Assembly: GCA_964613585.1 (NCBI GenBank)
Contig: CAZTHL010000004.1
Span: 28,986-92,985, forward strand
Length of the DNA: 64,000 bases
Origin: CAZTHL01 sp964613585
Lineage (GTDB): Bacteria > Pseudomonadota > Alphaproteobacteria > DSM-16000 > Inquilinaceae
Direction of reading: 5' to 3'
Shown here: positions 1-9,184 of the stretch, in pieces
Layout: each line of letters opens with the position of its first letter
Numbering within the stretch: position 1 is the first letter of the stretch
Position numbers and translations under genes: made by a program
Notes under the pieces: generated by a model
Database searches by the model: none
The model's input: the letters and a program-made list of their open reading frames with translations, nothing else
What the model was told of the DNA's origin: nothing

Positions 1-55
1 GCCTCGTCCTGAGGGGCCTCGTCCTGAGGTGCCTCGTCCTGAGGGGCCTCGTCCT
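1..55. repeat. REP-like short palindromic tandem repeat
   Basis: Four head-to-tail copies of a 15-bp unit (GCCTCGTCCTGAGGG, with a T in place of the last G once) open the window. Each unit contains the inverted repeat CCTC-N5-GAGG, the architecture of the small palindromic intergenic repeats common in alphaproteobacteria. The array may extend left of the window. The last copy decays after 10 bases. No gene overlaps it. Confidence 0.6.
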
Positions 56-226
56 AAAGATCGTCAGGGTCCGGTCGGATCCACCCGGTCTATCGATCCT
101 GCCGCGCGGACGCTCGAACGGGTGGTGTGGAGCGAGGCGCCACCCAACAGCCTCCTGGCCTCGGGCGCGTCCGGGCGTCTGGAGGGTTTCCGGGCCGGTG
201 CCGATCCCGCGTCACGCGGAAACGCT

Positions 227-1654
227 CTACTCCGACCTGCGCACAGGTGGCACGGCGCCGTCGTCCGGGGCGAACCGCGGCAGCAACTCGGCCAGGTGGC
301 CCAGCTCCTCGAGCTCGAGCGGCGGGCCGGCGTCGCGCCGTGCCGGCTCGGTCTCGCGGCGGCGCCGCCTCGGCAGGATGGCGCGGGCGAAGCCGAGCTT
401 GGCCGCCTCGCGCAGCCGGGTCTCGGTGTGGCCGACCGGGCGGACCTCGCCGGACAGGCCGATCTCGCCGAGCACCACCGTGTCGCGCGGCACCGGCGCA
501 CCGCTCAGCGAGGAGAGCAGCGCGGCGGCCACGGCGAGATCCGCCGCCGGCTCGGCGATGCGCAAGCCGCCGGCGACGTTGAGATAGACATCCTTGGGCC
601 CGACCGCGACGCCGCAGCGCGCCTCCAGCACCGCCAGCACCATGGCCAGGCGCGCGCCGTCCCAGCCGACCACCGCGCGCCGCGGCGTGCCCAGGACCGA
701 CGGCGCGACCAGGGCTTGCACCTCGACCAGCACCGGCCGGGTGCCCTCGAGCCCGGCGAACACGGCGGCCCCGGACACGTCGAGGCCATCAGCCCCGTCC
801 GAGCGGTCGCCCAGGAACAGCTCCGAAGGGTTGGCCACCTCGGTGAGGCCGCTGTCGCGCATCTCGAAGACGCCGATTTCGTCGGTCGGCCCGAAGCGGT
901 TCTTGACCGTGCGCAGGATGCGGAACTGGTGGCCACGCTCGCCCTCGAAGTAGAGCACCGTGTCGACCATGTGCTCGAGCACGCGGGGGCCGGCGATGGC
1001 GCCGTCCTTGGTGACGTGGCCGACGATGAGCAGGACCAGGCCGCGCCGCTTGGCAACCCGGATCATCTCGGCGGCCGCGGCGCGCACCTGGGCCACGGTG
1101 CCCGGGGCGCTTTCCAGGGCATCCACGAACATGGTCTGGATCGAGTCGATGACAACCACGCGCGGCGCGTCCGCCCGGTCGAGGCTGGCCAGGATGTCGC
1201 GCACGCTGGTCGCCGCGGCGAGGCCGACCGGCGCGCCGGCGAGGCCGAGGCGGGCGGCGCGCAGCCGGATCTGCTCGACCGCCTCCTCGCCGGAGATGTA
1301 GACGCACGGCGTCCGCCCGGCGAGTCGGCAGACCAGCTGGAGCAGCAGGGTCGACTTGCCGATGCCGGGGTCCCCGCCGATGAGCAGGGCCGAGCCGGGG
1401 ACCAGCCCGCCGCCGCACACCCGGTCGACCTCATCGAGCCCGGTCGCCCGGCGCGGCGTCTCCGCGGCCGGCGCGTCGAGCCCGACGAAGGCGACCGCCC
1501 GGCCGCTGCGCGGCTTCAGGCCCTTGGGCGCGGCCGGCTCGGCGGTCTCCTCGACCAGCGTGTTCCATTCGCCGCAGGCCTCGCAGCGCCCGGTCCATTT
1601 CCGGGCGACGGCGCCGCAGCTCTGGCAGACGTACTGGCTGGAGTCCTTCGGCAC
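227..1654 (-). CDS. radA: DNA repair protein RadA
   Basis: RadA is a RecA-like ATPase that processes recombination intermediates and drives branch migration. The 475-residue product has the family architecture. A four-cysteine zinc finger (C10, C13, C24, C27) comes first, then a Walker A motif GGDPGIGKS at 93-101 and the RadA-specific KNRFG motif at 251-255. The C-terminal third is Lon-protease-like (motif around ALLSSLSGAPVPRDTVVLGE). Length is normal for the family. It is the last gene of the leftward mlaF/mlaE/alr/dnaB group, 36 bp after mlaF, so it may be co-transcribed. The start is fixed by the zinc finger lying only nine residues in. Confidence 0.97.
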   Translation of the reverse strand: MPKDSSQYVCQSCGAVARKWTGRCEACGEWNTLVEETAEPAAPKGLKPRSGRAVAFVGLDAPAAETPRRATGLDEVDRVCGGGLVPGSALLIGGDPGIGKSTLLLQLVCRLAGRTPCVYISGEEAVEQIRLRAARLGLAGAPVGLAAATSVRDILASLDRADAPRVVVIDSIQTMFVDALESAPGTVAQVRAAAAEMIRVAKRRGLVLLIVGHVTKDGAIAGPRVLEHMVDTVLYFEGERGHQFRILRTVKNRFGPTDEIGVFEMRDSGLTEVANPSELFLGDRSDGADGLDVSGAAVFAGLEGTRPVLVEVQALVAPSVLGTPRRAVVGWDGARLAMVLAVLEARCGVAVGPKDVYLNVAGGLRIAEPAADLAVAAALLSSLSGAPVPRDTVVLGEIGLSGEVRPVGHTETRLREAAKLGFARAILPRRRRRETEPARRDAGPPLELEELGHLAELLPRFAPDDGAVPPVRRSE

Positions 1655-1690
1655 GGGCGCTCGGCGGGCAGGCGGCGGCCGCGGCCCGGA

Positions 1691-2464
1691 TCAGGCGGCG
1701 CGCACCTGCATGGTGATCGGCCCCTCGGCCCGGCCGTGGATGAACTGGTCGACATAGGCGTTGCCGGAGCGGTCGACCTGCTCTACCGGCCCGGCCCAGA
1801 CGATGCGACCCTGATAGATCATGGCGATGCGGTCGGCAATCTTGCGGGCGCTCGCCATGTCGTGGGTGATCGACAGCGCGGTGGCGCCAAGCTGGCGAAC
1901 GCAGTGGACGATCAGGTCGTTGATCACGTCGCCCATGATCGGGTCGAGCCCGGTGGTCGGCTCGTCGAAGAACATGATCTCCGGGTCGGCGGCGATGGCC
2001 CGGGCCAGCGCCACCCGCTTCTGCATGCCGCCGGACAGCGCGGCTGGCATCAGGTCCGCGACCTCCGCGCCGAGCCCGACATCGCCCAGCTTGGCGACGG
2101 CGATCTCGCGCGCCTGCGCCCGGCCCATGTGGCGCCCCTGTATCAGGCCGAAGGCGACGTTCTCCCAGACCGGCAGGCTGTCGAACAGGGCGCCGCCCTG
2201 GAACAGCATGCCGAAGCGCTCGAGCAGGGCGACGCGGCTGGCTCCGTGCACATGGGTGATGTCCTGGCCGTCGAGCCGGATCTGTCCGCCATCCGCCTCG
2301 AGCAGGCCGAGGATGCACTTCAGCATCACCGACTTGCCGGTACCGGAGCCGCCGATCACCACCACCGACTCGCCGGCGCCGATCTCCAGGTCGACGCCGC
2401 GCAGCACATGCTTGCTGCCGAAGCTCTTGTGGACGCCCTCAAGGGCGATCTTGGGGGTGCTCAT
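1691..2464 (-). CDS. mlaF: ABC transporter ATP-binding protein, MlaF type
   Basis: ATPase subunit of the MlaFEDB-type inner-membrane complex that moves phospholipids between inner and outer membranes. The 257-residue product shows Walker A GGSGTGKS (38-45), ABC signature LSGGMQKR (143-150) and Walker B IMFFDEPTTGLDP (163-175). The permease partner mlaE lies 9 bp upstream. The usual mlaD (MCE-domain) gene is not in the visible downstream order: radA follows instead, so the substrate-binding subunit must be encoded elsewhere. The name rests on MlaF/Ttg2A-like sequence and pairing with MlaE. Confidence 0.9.
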   Translation of the reverse strand: MSTPKIALEGVHKSFGSKHVLRGVDLEIGAGESVVVIGGSGTGKSVMLKCILGLLEADGGQIRLDGQDITHVHGASRVALLERFGMLFQGGALFDSLPVWENVAFGLIQGRHMGRAQAREIAVAKLGDVGLGAEVADLMPAALSGGMQKRVALARAIAADPEIMFFDEPTTGLDPIMGDVINDLIVHCVRQLGATALSITHDMASARKIADRIAMIYQGRIVWAGPVEQVDRSGNAYVDQFIHGRAEGPITMQVRAA

Positions 2465-2473
2465 GGGGTGCGC

Positions 2474-3253
2474 CTAGGGGCCGAAGAACAGTTCGGTGAC
2501 TAGGTAGTTCGAGACCAGGATCAGGATCGAGGCCGAGACCACGGCGTTGGTCGTGGCCGCGCCGACACCCTGGGCGCCGCCCTTGGAGCGGTAGCCGTGG
2601 TAGCAGCCCATGAGCGAGACGAGGAAGCCGAACACGGCCGCCTTGACCAGCCCCAGGATGACGTCGTCGATTTCCAGGAACTCGAAGGTGGAGGCGATAT
2701 AGCTGGCCGGATTGAAGCCCAGCTTGTAGACGCCCACAAGAAATCCGCCGAACACGCCGATGACGTCGGCGACGGCGACCAGGACCGGCAGCATGAGCAT
2801 CCCGGCGGCCACGCGCGGCGCCACCAGATACTTGATCGGGTTGGTCGACAGCGTGGTCAGCGCGTCGATCTGGTCGGTCACCCGCATGGTGCCGATCTCC
2901 GCGGCCATGGAGGCGCCGATGCGGCCGGCGACCATGAGCCCGGCGAGGACCGGCGCCAGCTCGCGGGTGATCGACAGCACCACCACGACGGCAACCTGGC
3001 TCTCTGCGTTGAAGCGGGAGAAGCCGGCATAGCTCTGCAGCGCCAGCACCATGCCGGTGAACAGGGCGGTCAGGCCGACGACCGGCAGCGAGTAGAAGCC
3101 GATGTCGGCGACCTGGCGCAGGAACACGCGAAGGTAGAAGGGCGGTCGCACCACATGGGACACGCCGTTGGCGGTGAACACGACCAAGCCGCCGACCGCC
3201 CCCAGGAAGCCGAGGAAGACGCGGCCCAGCGCGGCGACCGGGTTGCTCATCAA
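2474..3253 (-). CDS. mlaE: ABC transporter permease, MlaE family
   Basis: Integral membrane permease of the Mla phospholipid-transport ABC system (MlaE/DUF140 family). The 259-residue product has several hydrophobic segments. It carries family-typical stretches such as LALQSYAGFSRFNAES and RELAPVLAGLMVAGRIGASMA, the latter forming the conserved cytoplasmic coupling region. It overlaps the end of alr by 4 bp and sits 9 bp before mlaF, so the genes are probably translationally coupled. Only one permease gene is present, as expected for a homodimeric MlaE. Confidence 0.93.
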   Translation of the reverse strand: MMSNPVAALGRVFLGFLGAVGGLVVFTANGVSHVVRPPFYLRVFLRQVADIGFYSLPVVGLTALFTGMVLALQSYAGFSRFNAESQVAVVVVLSITRELAPVLAGLMVAGRIGASMAAEIGTMRVTDQIDALTTLSTNPIKYLVAPRVAAGMLMLPVLVAVADVIGVFGGFLVGVYKLGFNPASYIASTFEFLEIDDVILGLVKAAVFGFLVSLMGCYHGYRSKGGAQGVGAATTNAVVSASILILVSNYLVTELFFGP

Positions 3254-4389
3254 CGGGACGCCGCGCGCGCGAGGGCGTCCGGGGCCGCGGCCACCGGGCC
3301 GGCCTGCCGGGCGAAGCGGGTGCCCAGCGAGGTCAGGATCTCGTAGCCGATGGTGCCGGCATCCCGCGCCACCGCGTCCACCGGCCGGTTCGGGCCGATC
3401 AGCTCGGCGCGGCTGCCGGGGGCGACCGCGCCCTCGGGCAGGTCCGTCACGTCCACGGTCATCAGGTCCATCGACACCCGGCCGGCCAGGGGAGCCGCCC
3501 GGCCGGCGATCCAGACACTGCCGCGGGGGCTGAGGGAGCGCAGAAGCCCGTCGGCGTAACCCACGGCAATGGTTGCGATTCGGGAGGGCCGCAAGATCTT
3601 GTATGTGGAACCGTAGCCGACCGATTCGAACCTGTCAACGCGGCGAACCTGCAGGACGACGCCGTCCAGACGCACAACGGGCCGCATGGGGTTGTCCGTC
3701 TCGGGCGTCGGGTTGACGCCATAGAGCGCGCTGCCCGGCCGGCAAAGGTCGAGGTGAAGGTGCCGGCCGCGAAAGATCCCGGGCGAGTTGGCCAGGCTGG
3801 CCGGGGCCGGCGGCAGGGGCCCGAGCGCCGCGCGGAAGCGGTCCGATTGCTGGCGGGTCAGCGGGTGGCCGGCCTCGTCGGCGCAGGCCAGGTGGCTGAG
3901 CCAGGCCAGCAGCGTGACGCCGTCGAGACGTCCGGGCTCGGCTGCCAGGCGCTCGCGCTCGGCCGGCTCCAGGCCGAGCCGGCTCATGCCGGTATCGATC
4001 TGCACGAAGGCCGGCAGCGGCCGGCCGAGGCGCCGGCCGAGGCCGGCCCAGCGTTCCAGGTCGGCGAGGGTGTTGAGCACCGGCGCCAGCCCGGCTGCCA
4101 CCGCTGCGTCCTCGGCGCCGGCGGGTAGGCCGTTCAGCACGGCGATGCGCACGCCCGGGAGAAGCGGGGCCAGCGCCAGGGCCTCGTCGAGGGTGGCGAC
4201 GAAGAAGGTTCGCGCGCCGGCCGCGGCGAGCGCCGGAGCGACCAGCGCCGCGCCGAGCCCGTAGGCGTCGGCCTTGACCACCGCGGCGCACTCCGCCGGC
4301 GCGACCCGGCGGGCGAGCTGCCGGTAGTTGTCGGCGATCGCGGACTGGTCGACGGTCAGCACGGCGCCCGCGGTGGACGGATCAGTCAA
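3250..4389 (-). CDS. alr: Alanine racemase
   Basis: PLP-dependent enzyme that interconverts L- and D-alanine, supplying D-Ala for peptidoglycan. The 379-residue product carries the PLP-lysine motif AVVKADAYGLG (K39) and the second catalytic tyrosine in VGYADG (Y278). Length is standard. It overlaps dnaB upstream by 8 bp and mlaE downstream by 4 bp. The dnaB-alr arrangement is widely conserved in proteobacteria and supports the call. Confidence 0.95.
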   Translation of the reverse strand: MTDPSTAGAVLTVDQSAIADNYRQLARRVAPAECAAVVKADAYGLGAALVAPALAAAGARTFFVATLDEALALAPLLPGVRIAVLNGLPAGAEDAAVAAGLAPVLNTLADLERWAGLGRRLGRPLPAFVQIDTGMSRLGLEPAERERLAAEPGRLDGVTLLAWLSHLACADEAGHPLTRQQSDRFRAALGPLPPAPASLANSPGIFRGRHLHLDLCRPGSALYGVNPTPETDNPMRPVVRLDGVVLQVRRVDRFESVGYGSTYKILRPSRIATIAVGYADGLLRSLSPRGSVWIAGRAAPLAGRVSMDLMTVDVTDLPEGAVAPGSRAELIGPNRPVDAVARDAGTIGYEILTSLGTRFARQAGPVAAAPDALARAASR

Positions 4390-5851
4390 GGCCGTAGCGC
4401 TGCTCGAGATTGGAGAATCGGGTGAAGGCGCCCTCGAAATGCAGTCGCACGGTGCCGGTCGGGCCGTGCCGCTGCTTCGCGACGATCACATCGGCCAGGT
4501 TGTGCACCCGCTCCATCTCGGCCAGCCACTCCGCGTGTTCCGGCGTCCCGGGATTGGGCTCGCGCTTCTCCACGTAGTAGGCCTCGCGAAAGATGAACAT
4601 CACCACATCGGCATCCTGCTCGATCGAGCCCGATTCGCGCAGGTCGGCCAGCAGCGGCCTTTTGTCCTCGCGCTGCTCGACCGCGCGGGACAGCTGCGAC
4701 AGCGCCAGCACCGGCACGTTCAGGTCCTTGGCCACCATCTTCAGGCCGCGGGTGATCTCGGAGATTTCCTGCACCCGGTTGTCGGCGCGCTGGGTGCCGC
4801 TGGGACGCATGAGCTGCAGATAGTCGACGACGATCAGCCCCAGATTCTGTGTCCGCTTCAGCCGCAGCGCCCGGGTCCGCAGCTGGCTGATGGTCAGCCC
4901 GGCGGTGTCGTCCACGAAGAACGGCACCTTCCGCACGAAGTTGGCGGATTCGGCGAGACGCGGAAAGTCCGCCTTCTTCATCTCGCCCTTGCGGATCTTC
5001 TCGGACTGGATCTCGGCATGGTCCGACAGGATGCGGGTGGCGAGCTGCTCGGCCGACATCTCAAGGGAGAAGAAGCCGACCACCGCGCCCTCGGTCCCAT
5101 TCGACTCGAGGAAGGCGCGCGCCGCGTTGAAGGCCATGTTGGTGGCGAGCGCGGTCTTGCCCATGGACGGACGCGCCGCCAGGACGACCAGGTCGGACGG
5201 CTGCAGGCCGCCCAGCATCCGGTCGATGTCGGTGAGGCCGGTGGTGATGCCGGTCAGCCGGCTCTGCCGGTTGAGCGCGCGCGAAGCGTCATCGAGCGCG
5301 GTGAGCACGATGTCGTCGAACCGCCGGAACCCACGTTGGAACTCGCCGTCGGTGGCCAGCCCGTAGAGCTTCTCCTCGGCCTGCCGGATCTGCTCGGACG
5401 CGTCGTTGTCCAGGTCATGACGGTAGGCGTCGTTGACCACCTCCTCGCCGACGGCGATCAGCTGCCGCCGCAGATGAAGGTCATAGATGGTCCGGCCGTA
5501 GTCCTCGGCGTTGAGGACGGAGACAACGGCGCGCGCCAGCGTCTCGAGGTACTGGGCGCCGCCGACCTCGGTGAGCGCGCCGTCCTGCTCGAACAGGTTG
5601 CGCAAGCTGATCGGGTCGGCGATGCGCGACTGCTCGCGCAGGCGCAGGCAGGCGCCGTAGATGCGGCCATGCGCCGGGTGCAGGAAGTGCTCGGGCTTGA
5701 GGAAGTCGGCGACCCGCTCGATGGCCGTGTTGTTGATGAGGATGGCGCCGAGCAGGGCCTGCTCCGCCTCCTCGTTCGCCGGCAGCGTGCGCGCCGGGGT
5801 CTCCACCGGGCGCAGCAGCGGGGTCGCGGCGTGTGCGTTTTGTCGTTCCAT
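4382..5851 (-). CDS. dnaB: Replicative DNA helicase DnaB
   Basis: Hexameric helicase that unwinds DNA at the replication fork. The N-terminal DnaB domain begins with the typical NEEAEQALLGAILINN. It is followed by the RecA-like core with Walker A (ARPSMGKTALA, near residue 210) and a Walker B-like GLIVVDYLQLM. I place the start at the ATG at 5851, giving 489 residues. The open frame extends 17 codons further upstream, but those residues are not DnaB-like. There is no intein. About 250 bp without genes lie upstream, where its promoter should be. Confidence 0.96.
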   Translation of the reverse strand: MERQNAHAATPLLRPVETPARTLPANEEAEQALLGAILINNTAIERVADFLKPEHFLHPAHGRIYGACLRLREQSRIADPISLRNLFEQDGALTEVGGAQYLETLARAVVSVLNAEDYGRTIYDLHLRRQLIAVGEEVVNDAYRHDLDNDASEQIRQAEEKLYGLATDGEFQRGFRRFDDIVLTALDDASRALNRQSRLTGITTGLTDIDRMLGGLQPSDLVVLAARPSMGKTALATNMAFNAARAFLESNGTEGAVVGFFSLEMSAEQLATRILSDHAEIQSEKIRKGEMKKADFPRLAESANFVRKVPFFVDDTAGLTISQLRTRALRLKRTQNLGLIVVDYLQLMRPSGTQRADNRVQEISEITRGLKMVAKDLNVPVLALSQLSRAVEQREDKRPLLADLRESGSIEQDADVVMFIFREAYYVEKREPNPGTPEHAEWLAEMERVHNLADVIVAKQRHGPTGTVRLHFEGAFTRFSNLEQRYGLD

Positions 5852-6065
5852 GGCCCGGGTAGGGTAGCAGGCCGGTCGGCCGGTCCGACGGGTCTTTCCC
5901 ACGGGGGTCGCTGTGGAACCCGGTGGAAAACGGGGGATAGTCAGGGGAAAAATCGGACGGGTGCCGAGCCGTCACCTCGGCATCGGGGCGGTTGCTCCTT
6001 GATTCGACAGCCGCCGTGCAGCCAGGCGCGTCCCGGGCCCCCGGGCGCATCCGCCCGGACGCCCC

Positions 6066-6097
6066 TTGACACCGATTTAACGCCGGGCCGCTATAAA
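6066..6097 (+). promoter_or_regulatory. Sigma70-like promoter with very short 5' leader
   Basis: TTGACA at 6066-6071 and TATAAA at 6092-6097 are near-consensus -35 and -10 hexamers, but the spacer is 20 bp, longer than the usual 17. The -10 box ends 7 bp before the ATG at 6105. Transcription would therefore begin at or next to the start codon, and no ribosome binding site lies between. If used, it would give a leaderless mRNA. Confidence 0.4.
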
Positions 6098-6104
6098 ATC
6101 GTGC

Positions 6105-6620
6105 ATGACCCGGATCTTTGCTACCGGCGGACGGGCCGGACGCGGCGCGGCGCGGGCCGTCCTCGGCCTGCTGCTTGCCATGCCGGCCTCGGCCGAGGAC
6201 GCGACCGCGGAGCCTGCCGAACCACCCACCCAGGTGTGCGAGGCCGTGCTGCTGGCCGACTGCGTGCGGCGCCAGGACACGTGGCGGCCAATCGATGGGC
6301 CCGCGTCGGCGGCCGCTGCCGCCGACCTCGATGGGCCCGTCTCGGCGGCCGCTGCCGCCGACCTCGATGGGCCCGTCTCGGCGGCCGAGGCCGCGGACGA
6401 GACGAATCACCCGGCGGAGTCCGGCGCGGCCGACCCGGGCGCCGCCGCCAACGGTGAAGGCCCCGGCGGTCCGCCGCCGGTCGACGAGATCACTCAACGG
6501 AAGCGTGAACTGCGGGAGGCGGTCGACACCCTCGGCCTCGAGGACCGCGTGACGGTGGAGCGGTCGGCCGACGGCGACTCCCTGCGCCTCATCCTTCCGA
6601 GCGACTCAGCGCACCCGTAA
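6105..6620 (+). CDS. Secreted hypothetical protein with 12-residue repeats
   Basis: A 171-residue protein that I do not recognise. An arginine-rich N-terminus is followed by a hydrophobic stretch ending in AMPASAED, a plausible signal peptide cut after ASA. Two cysteines (in QVCEAVLLADC) follow. Residues 64-98 hold about 2.8 copies of the 12-residue repeat DGPVSAAAAADL. An acidic/proline-rich linker and a charged C-terminal segment come after. Probably periplasmic. No ribosome binding site precedes the ATG (see the promoter entry). Low complexity makes the middle region likely disordered. Confidence 0.6.
   Translation: MTRIFATGGRAGRGAARAVLGLLLAMPASAEDATAEPAEPPTQVCEAVLLADCVRRQDTWRPIDGPASAAAAADLDGPVSAAAAADLDGPVSAAEAADETNHPAESGAADPGAAANGEGPGGPPPVDEITQRKRELREAVDTLGLEDRVTVERSADGDSLRLILPSDSAHP
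6294..6395 (+). repeat. 36-bp in-frame tandem repeat
   Basis: Two full copies and one partial copy of a 36-bp unit starting GATGGGCCCG at 6294, 6330 and 6366. The unit is a multiple of three and encodes 12 residues, so copy-number change would lengthen or shorten the secreted protein without breaking its frame. Confidence 0.8.
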
Positions 6621-6735
6621 GCCTCGCCGAAGCGTGTGTCGAAATGCCATGATGTGTCGTTCCGGCTGACACGAGGATGGGGCGGACCGTGGGTGGAGGC
6701 GAGGCCCCGGCATTTCGGAGCCTCGCGCCGGCCGC

Positions 6736-6936
6736 TCAGCGGTTCGCCTGATCGCTCGGCGACACCACGATCGGCTGGAACTCGCCGCACCAGTCGGATG
6801 CGTCAACGCGCGGCCAGCGGGTGTCGGTCGGGGTCGCCGCGGCCCCCGCTGATCGTGCCCCTTCCGACGGATGCGGTGCATAGCGACGGCACTGCGAATC
6901 GTTCTTGAACCAGAAGCGGCATTGTCCACAGGTCAT
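6736..6936 (-). CDS. Small four-cysteine hypothetical protein
   Basis: A 66-residue protein with MTCGQCRFW at the N-terminus, then QCRRYAP and a C-terminal DWCGEF. The arrangement CxxC...C...WC with conserved-looking aromatic residues resembles small uncharacterised bacterial proteins in which the cysteines are expected to bind a metal or an Fe-S cluster. That is an inference. A good ribosome binding site (GAGGAG) precedes the ATG by about 9 bases. It converges on the secreted protein at 6105-6620. A Fur-like half-palindrome lies about 68 bp upstream of its start. Confidence 0.65.
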   Translation of the reverse strand: MTCGQCRFWFKNDSQCRRYAPHPSEGARSAGAAATPTDTRWPRVDASDWCGEFQPIVVSPSDQANR

Positions 6937-7972
6937 TTGAGGAACTCCTCACTGTATCACGCCCAGAATCCTACAACAGGCAGCCCACGAGGTGCGTTCC
7001 TCTTGCAAATCATTCTCATAGTTCATCATCATGAGTGATTGAGTGCAAAATATTTCAAAGATCAATTGTCTTGCATGCCGATAGCGAGTGCTGGCCAGAC
7101 AGAGCTCAACATCTCGAACTCATGACAACCCGAAATCATTGAGCGGCCTGTTGCGACGTTTCAATTCCGTTGGCCAATGAACACCGTTGCTCGGCCTGGG
7201 ATGGCGGGGCCTGCTTTCGAGCTCGATCAACGGGTACAGGATCTCAGCGTCGAGCCTGTGGCCTGATCTGTGATGTCCAAGCGTTCTGGGCGGGGGATCG
7301 CGGCGCCGGCGGTCAAGGCATGCCGGGCGCCGCGGTCGGCGTCGACGATGCGCTGGTGTCGGGCTCCCCCGCAGGCCGGTCCGACCGCCTCAGGTGGAAG
7401 CGCTCTCGGACCCCTCCGGTCCGGCTCGGTCGGCGCGCGAGCAGGCGGACCGCGTCATCCCCTGGAGCGCCATCGGCCGGTCCGGACGAGCGCGGCAGGT
7501 TGACCCGGGCCCCCTTACTCGCGAGACGCTGAACCGACGACGGCAACGCATCCTGCCGGTGTGCCGCACCTGGTCGCGCGACTCGACGCCCGAGGATCGG
7601 CACCATCGCGACAGCCCTTCTGTCGACTACTGACTGTGGTGTTTGTCACGCAATATTGGTGGGCGGCGGATCTGCTCGACGCTCGCGTCCTGCAAGATGC
7701 GTCATCGAATGTAACCATTCAATTTTCCGCTTGCCACAATCAGTCTTCCCAAAGATGCCGCCTTGGTGTCTGGCAATGCGGCATGGCGGTAATGGAACGG
7801 CAAGCTTTCCGGCGGATTTACCTTGGTCGGGACTTCCCTTGAGGTATCGAAGTAAGCCAATTTTAATGGGGTGATGGTGTCGTATCGGCGTGCGGAGGGT
7901 GCCACCCCACATCGGAGGGGGAGGTTCGACGGAGAGCGAGGGCCACGGGCACGGCGTGGCCGGGAGCGGGCG
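6937..7972. other. Gene-poor stretch between small Cys protein and L,D-transpeptidase
   Basis: About 1 kb without a convincing gene. The parts 7000-7160 and 7630-7870 are clearly more AT-rich than the surroundings. The middle (7170-7630) is GC-rich, with short overlapping open frames on both strands. None has a good start or a recognisable protein. A Fur-like site is at 7004-7018. I see no tRNA-like cloverleaf. Confidence 0.5.
7004..7018. promoter_or_regulatory. Fur-like 7-1-7 operator candidate
   Basis: TGCAAAT-C-ATTCTCA matches the 7-1-7 inverted repeat TGAGAAT-N-ATTCTCA at 13 of 15 positions. The right arm is identical to that of the box at 10511-10531. It lies upstream of the minus-strand four-cysteine gene and could control it. 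Confidence 0.4.
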
Positions 7973-9184
7973 ATGAGGATCCGGAACATGCTTAGGCGGG
8001 TCGCGGCGGGCCTTCTATTGGTCTCGGCCGTGCCGGGCCTTGCCGTCGGAGGCGCCCTCGATCCGGCGCCGCGCCTCGACCTGGCGCCGCTCGGGCCGGC
8101 GGCGCTGTCGACCGCGGGCCTTGAACGGGCCATCGCCGATCTGCAGGCGGTGGCCTCGGCCGGCGGCTTCGTCCGCGTGCCGAATGGCGAGACGCTGGAG
8201 CCGGGGGACCGGCACGCCGCGGTGTCGGCGCTCGCCCGGCGCCTCGCGCAGTCCGGCGACCTCACGGCCGGCGAGGCCGCCGAGCGGCGCGATCCCGAGC
8301 GTTACGACCCGGTGCTGGCCGCGGCGGTGCGGCGCTTCCAGGCCCGCCACGGGCTGGCGGTGGACGGCGTCGTCGGCCCGAACACGCTCGCCCGCCTCAA
8401 CGAGAGCGCGGAATCGCTGATCGCCCGGGCGACTGTCAACATGGCGCGCCAAGCGGCGGCGCCGAGCCTGCCCATGAGCCGCCACATCGTGGTCAACGTG
8501 CCGGCGTTCGAGCTGCGTGCCTATCGGCAGGGAAGGCCCGTGTTGACCATGAAGGTGGTGGTCGGGCGGACCAGCCGGGCCACGCCCGAGATGTCGGCGC
8601 CGATGACCCATCTCGTGGTCAACCCGAGCTGGACCGTGCCCGCGGGCATCCTTCGCAAGGACGTGGCGCGCCACATGCTGGAGGACACCGGCTACCTGGC
8701 ATCCCATGCCCTGCGTCTGATCGGTGGCGATGCCGGGCGCGATCCGCTGGCGCTTGACTGGCAGGCCATCCGCGAGGGTCGCCAGCACGTGGCCTTGCGC
8801 CAGGGGCCGGGCCCGACCAACCCGCTCGGCCGGTTCCGCTTCCAGCTGCAAAACGATCTGGCGATCTACCTTCACGACACGAGCGATCCGCACCTGTTCG
8901 CCCGGGCGGAGCGGACGTTCAGCTCGGGCTGCGTGCGCGTTGAGCGGCCCTGGGACCTCGCCGAGTTCGTCGCCGAGGGGGTGGCCGAGCCCTGGCGCGA
9001 CTGGGCGCGGAGCAGCGCATGGCGGACCCGGTGGGTGCCGCTGCCGGAGCCGATCCCGGTGCGCCTGGAATATCGGACGGTGTGGGTCGACGAGGACGGC
9101 GTGCTGCAGGTGCGCAAAGACGTCTACGGTCGCGACCGCCGCGATCTGCTGGCCGAAGGCCCGGCCGCCGACATCCCGGGCTAG
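7973..9184 (+). CDS. Secreted L,D-transpeptidase with peptidoglycan-binding domain
   Basis: Cell-wall enzyme of the YkuD family (YcbB/LdtD-like) that forms 3-3 peptide crosslinks in the periplasm. From the ATG at 7973 (ribosome binding site GGGAGCGGG) the product is 403 residues. A signal peptide (MRIRNMLRRVAAGLLLVSAV) comes first. A peptidoglycan-binding domain follows, ending VVGPNTLARLN. The YkuD domain has the catalytic HD...SSGCVRVE motif (C320). The open frame extends 34 codons upstream of this start, but that segment lacks signal-peptide character. Confidence 0.9.
   Translation: MRIRNMLRRVAAGLLLVSAVPGLAVGGALDPAPRLDLAPLGPAALSTAGLERAIADLQAVASAGGFVRVPNGETLEPGDRHAAVSALARRLAQSGDLTAGEAAERRDPERYDPVLAAAVRRFQARHGLAVDGVVGPNTLARLNESAESLIARATVNMARQAAAPSLPMSRHIVVNVPAFELRAYRQGRPVLTMKVVVGRTSRATPEMSAPMTHLVVNPSWTVPAGILRKDVARHMLEDTGYLASHALRLIGGDAGRDPLALDWQAIREGRQHVALRQGPGPTNPLGRFRFQLQNDLAIYLHDTSDPHLFARAERTFSSGCVRVERPWDLAEFVAEGVAEPWRDWARSSAWRTRWVPLPEPIPVRLEYRTVWVDEDGVLQVRKDVYGRDRRDLLAEGPAADIPG

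Noticed and set aside
29..2503. 824-codon open frame on the plus strand opposite radA and mlaF
   Set aside because: Mirror of real minus-strand genes in very GC-rich DNA; the translation is Arg/Ala/Gly/His-rich with no domain, while the opposite strand has clear RadA and MlaF motifs.
6640..6717. Inverted repeat CGAAATGCC...GGCATTTCG with an inner GTGTC/GACAC pair between two convergent genes
   Set aside because: Possible bidirectional terminator, but the loop is long and there is no T tract; too weak to list as a feature.
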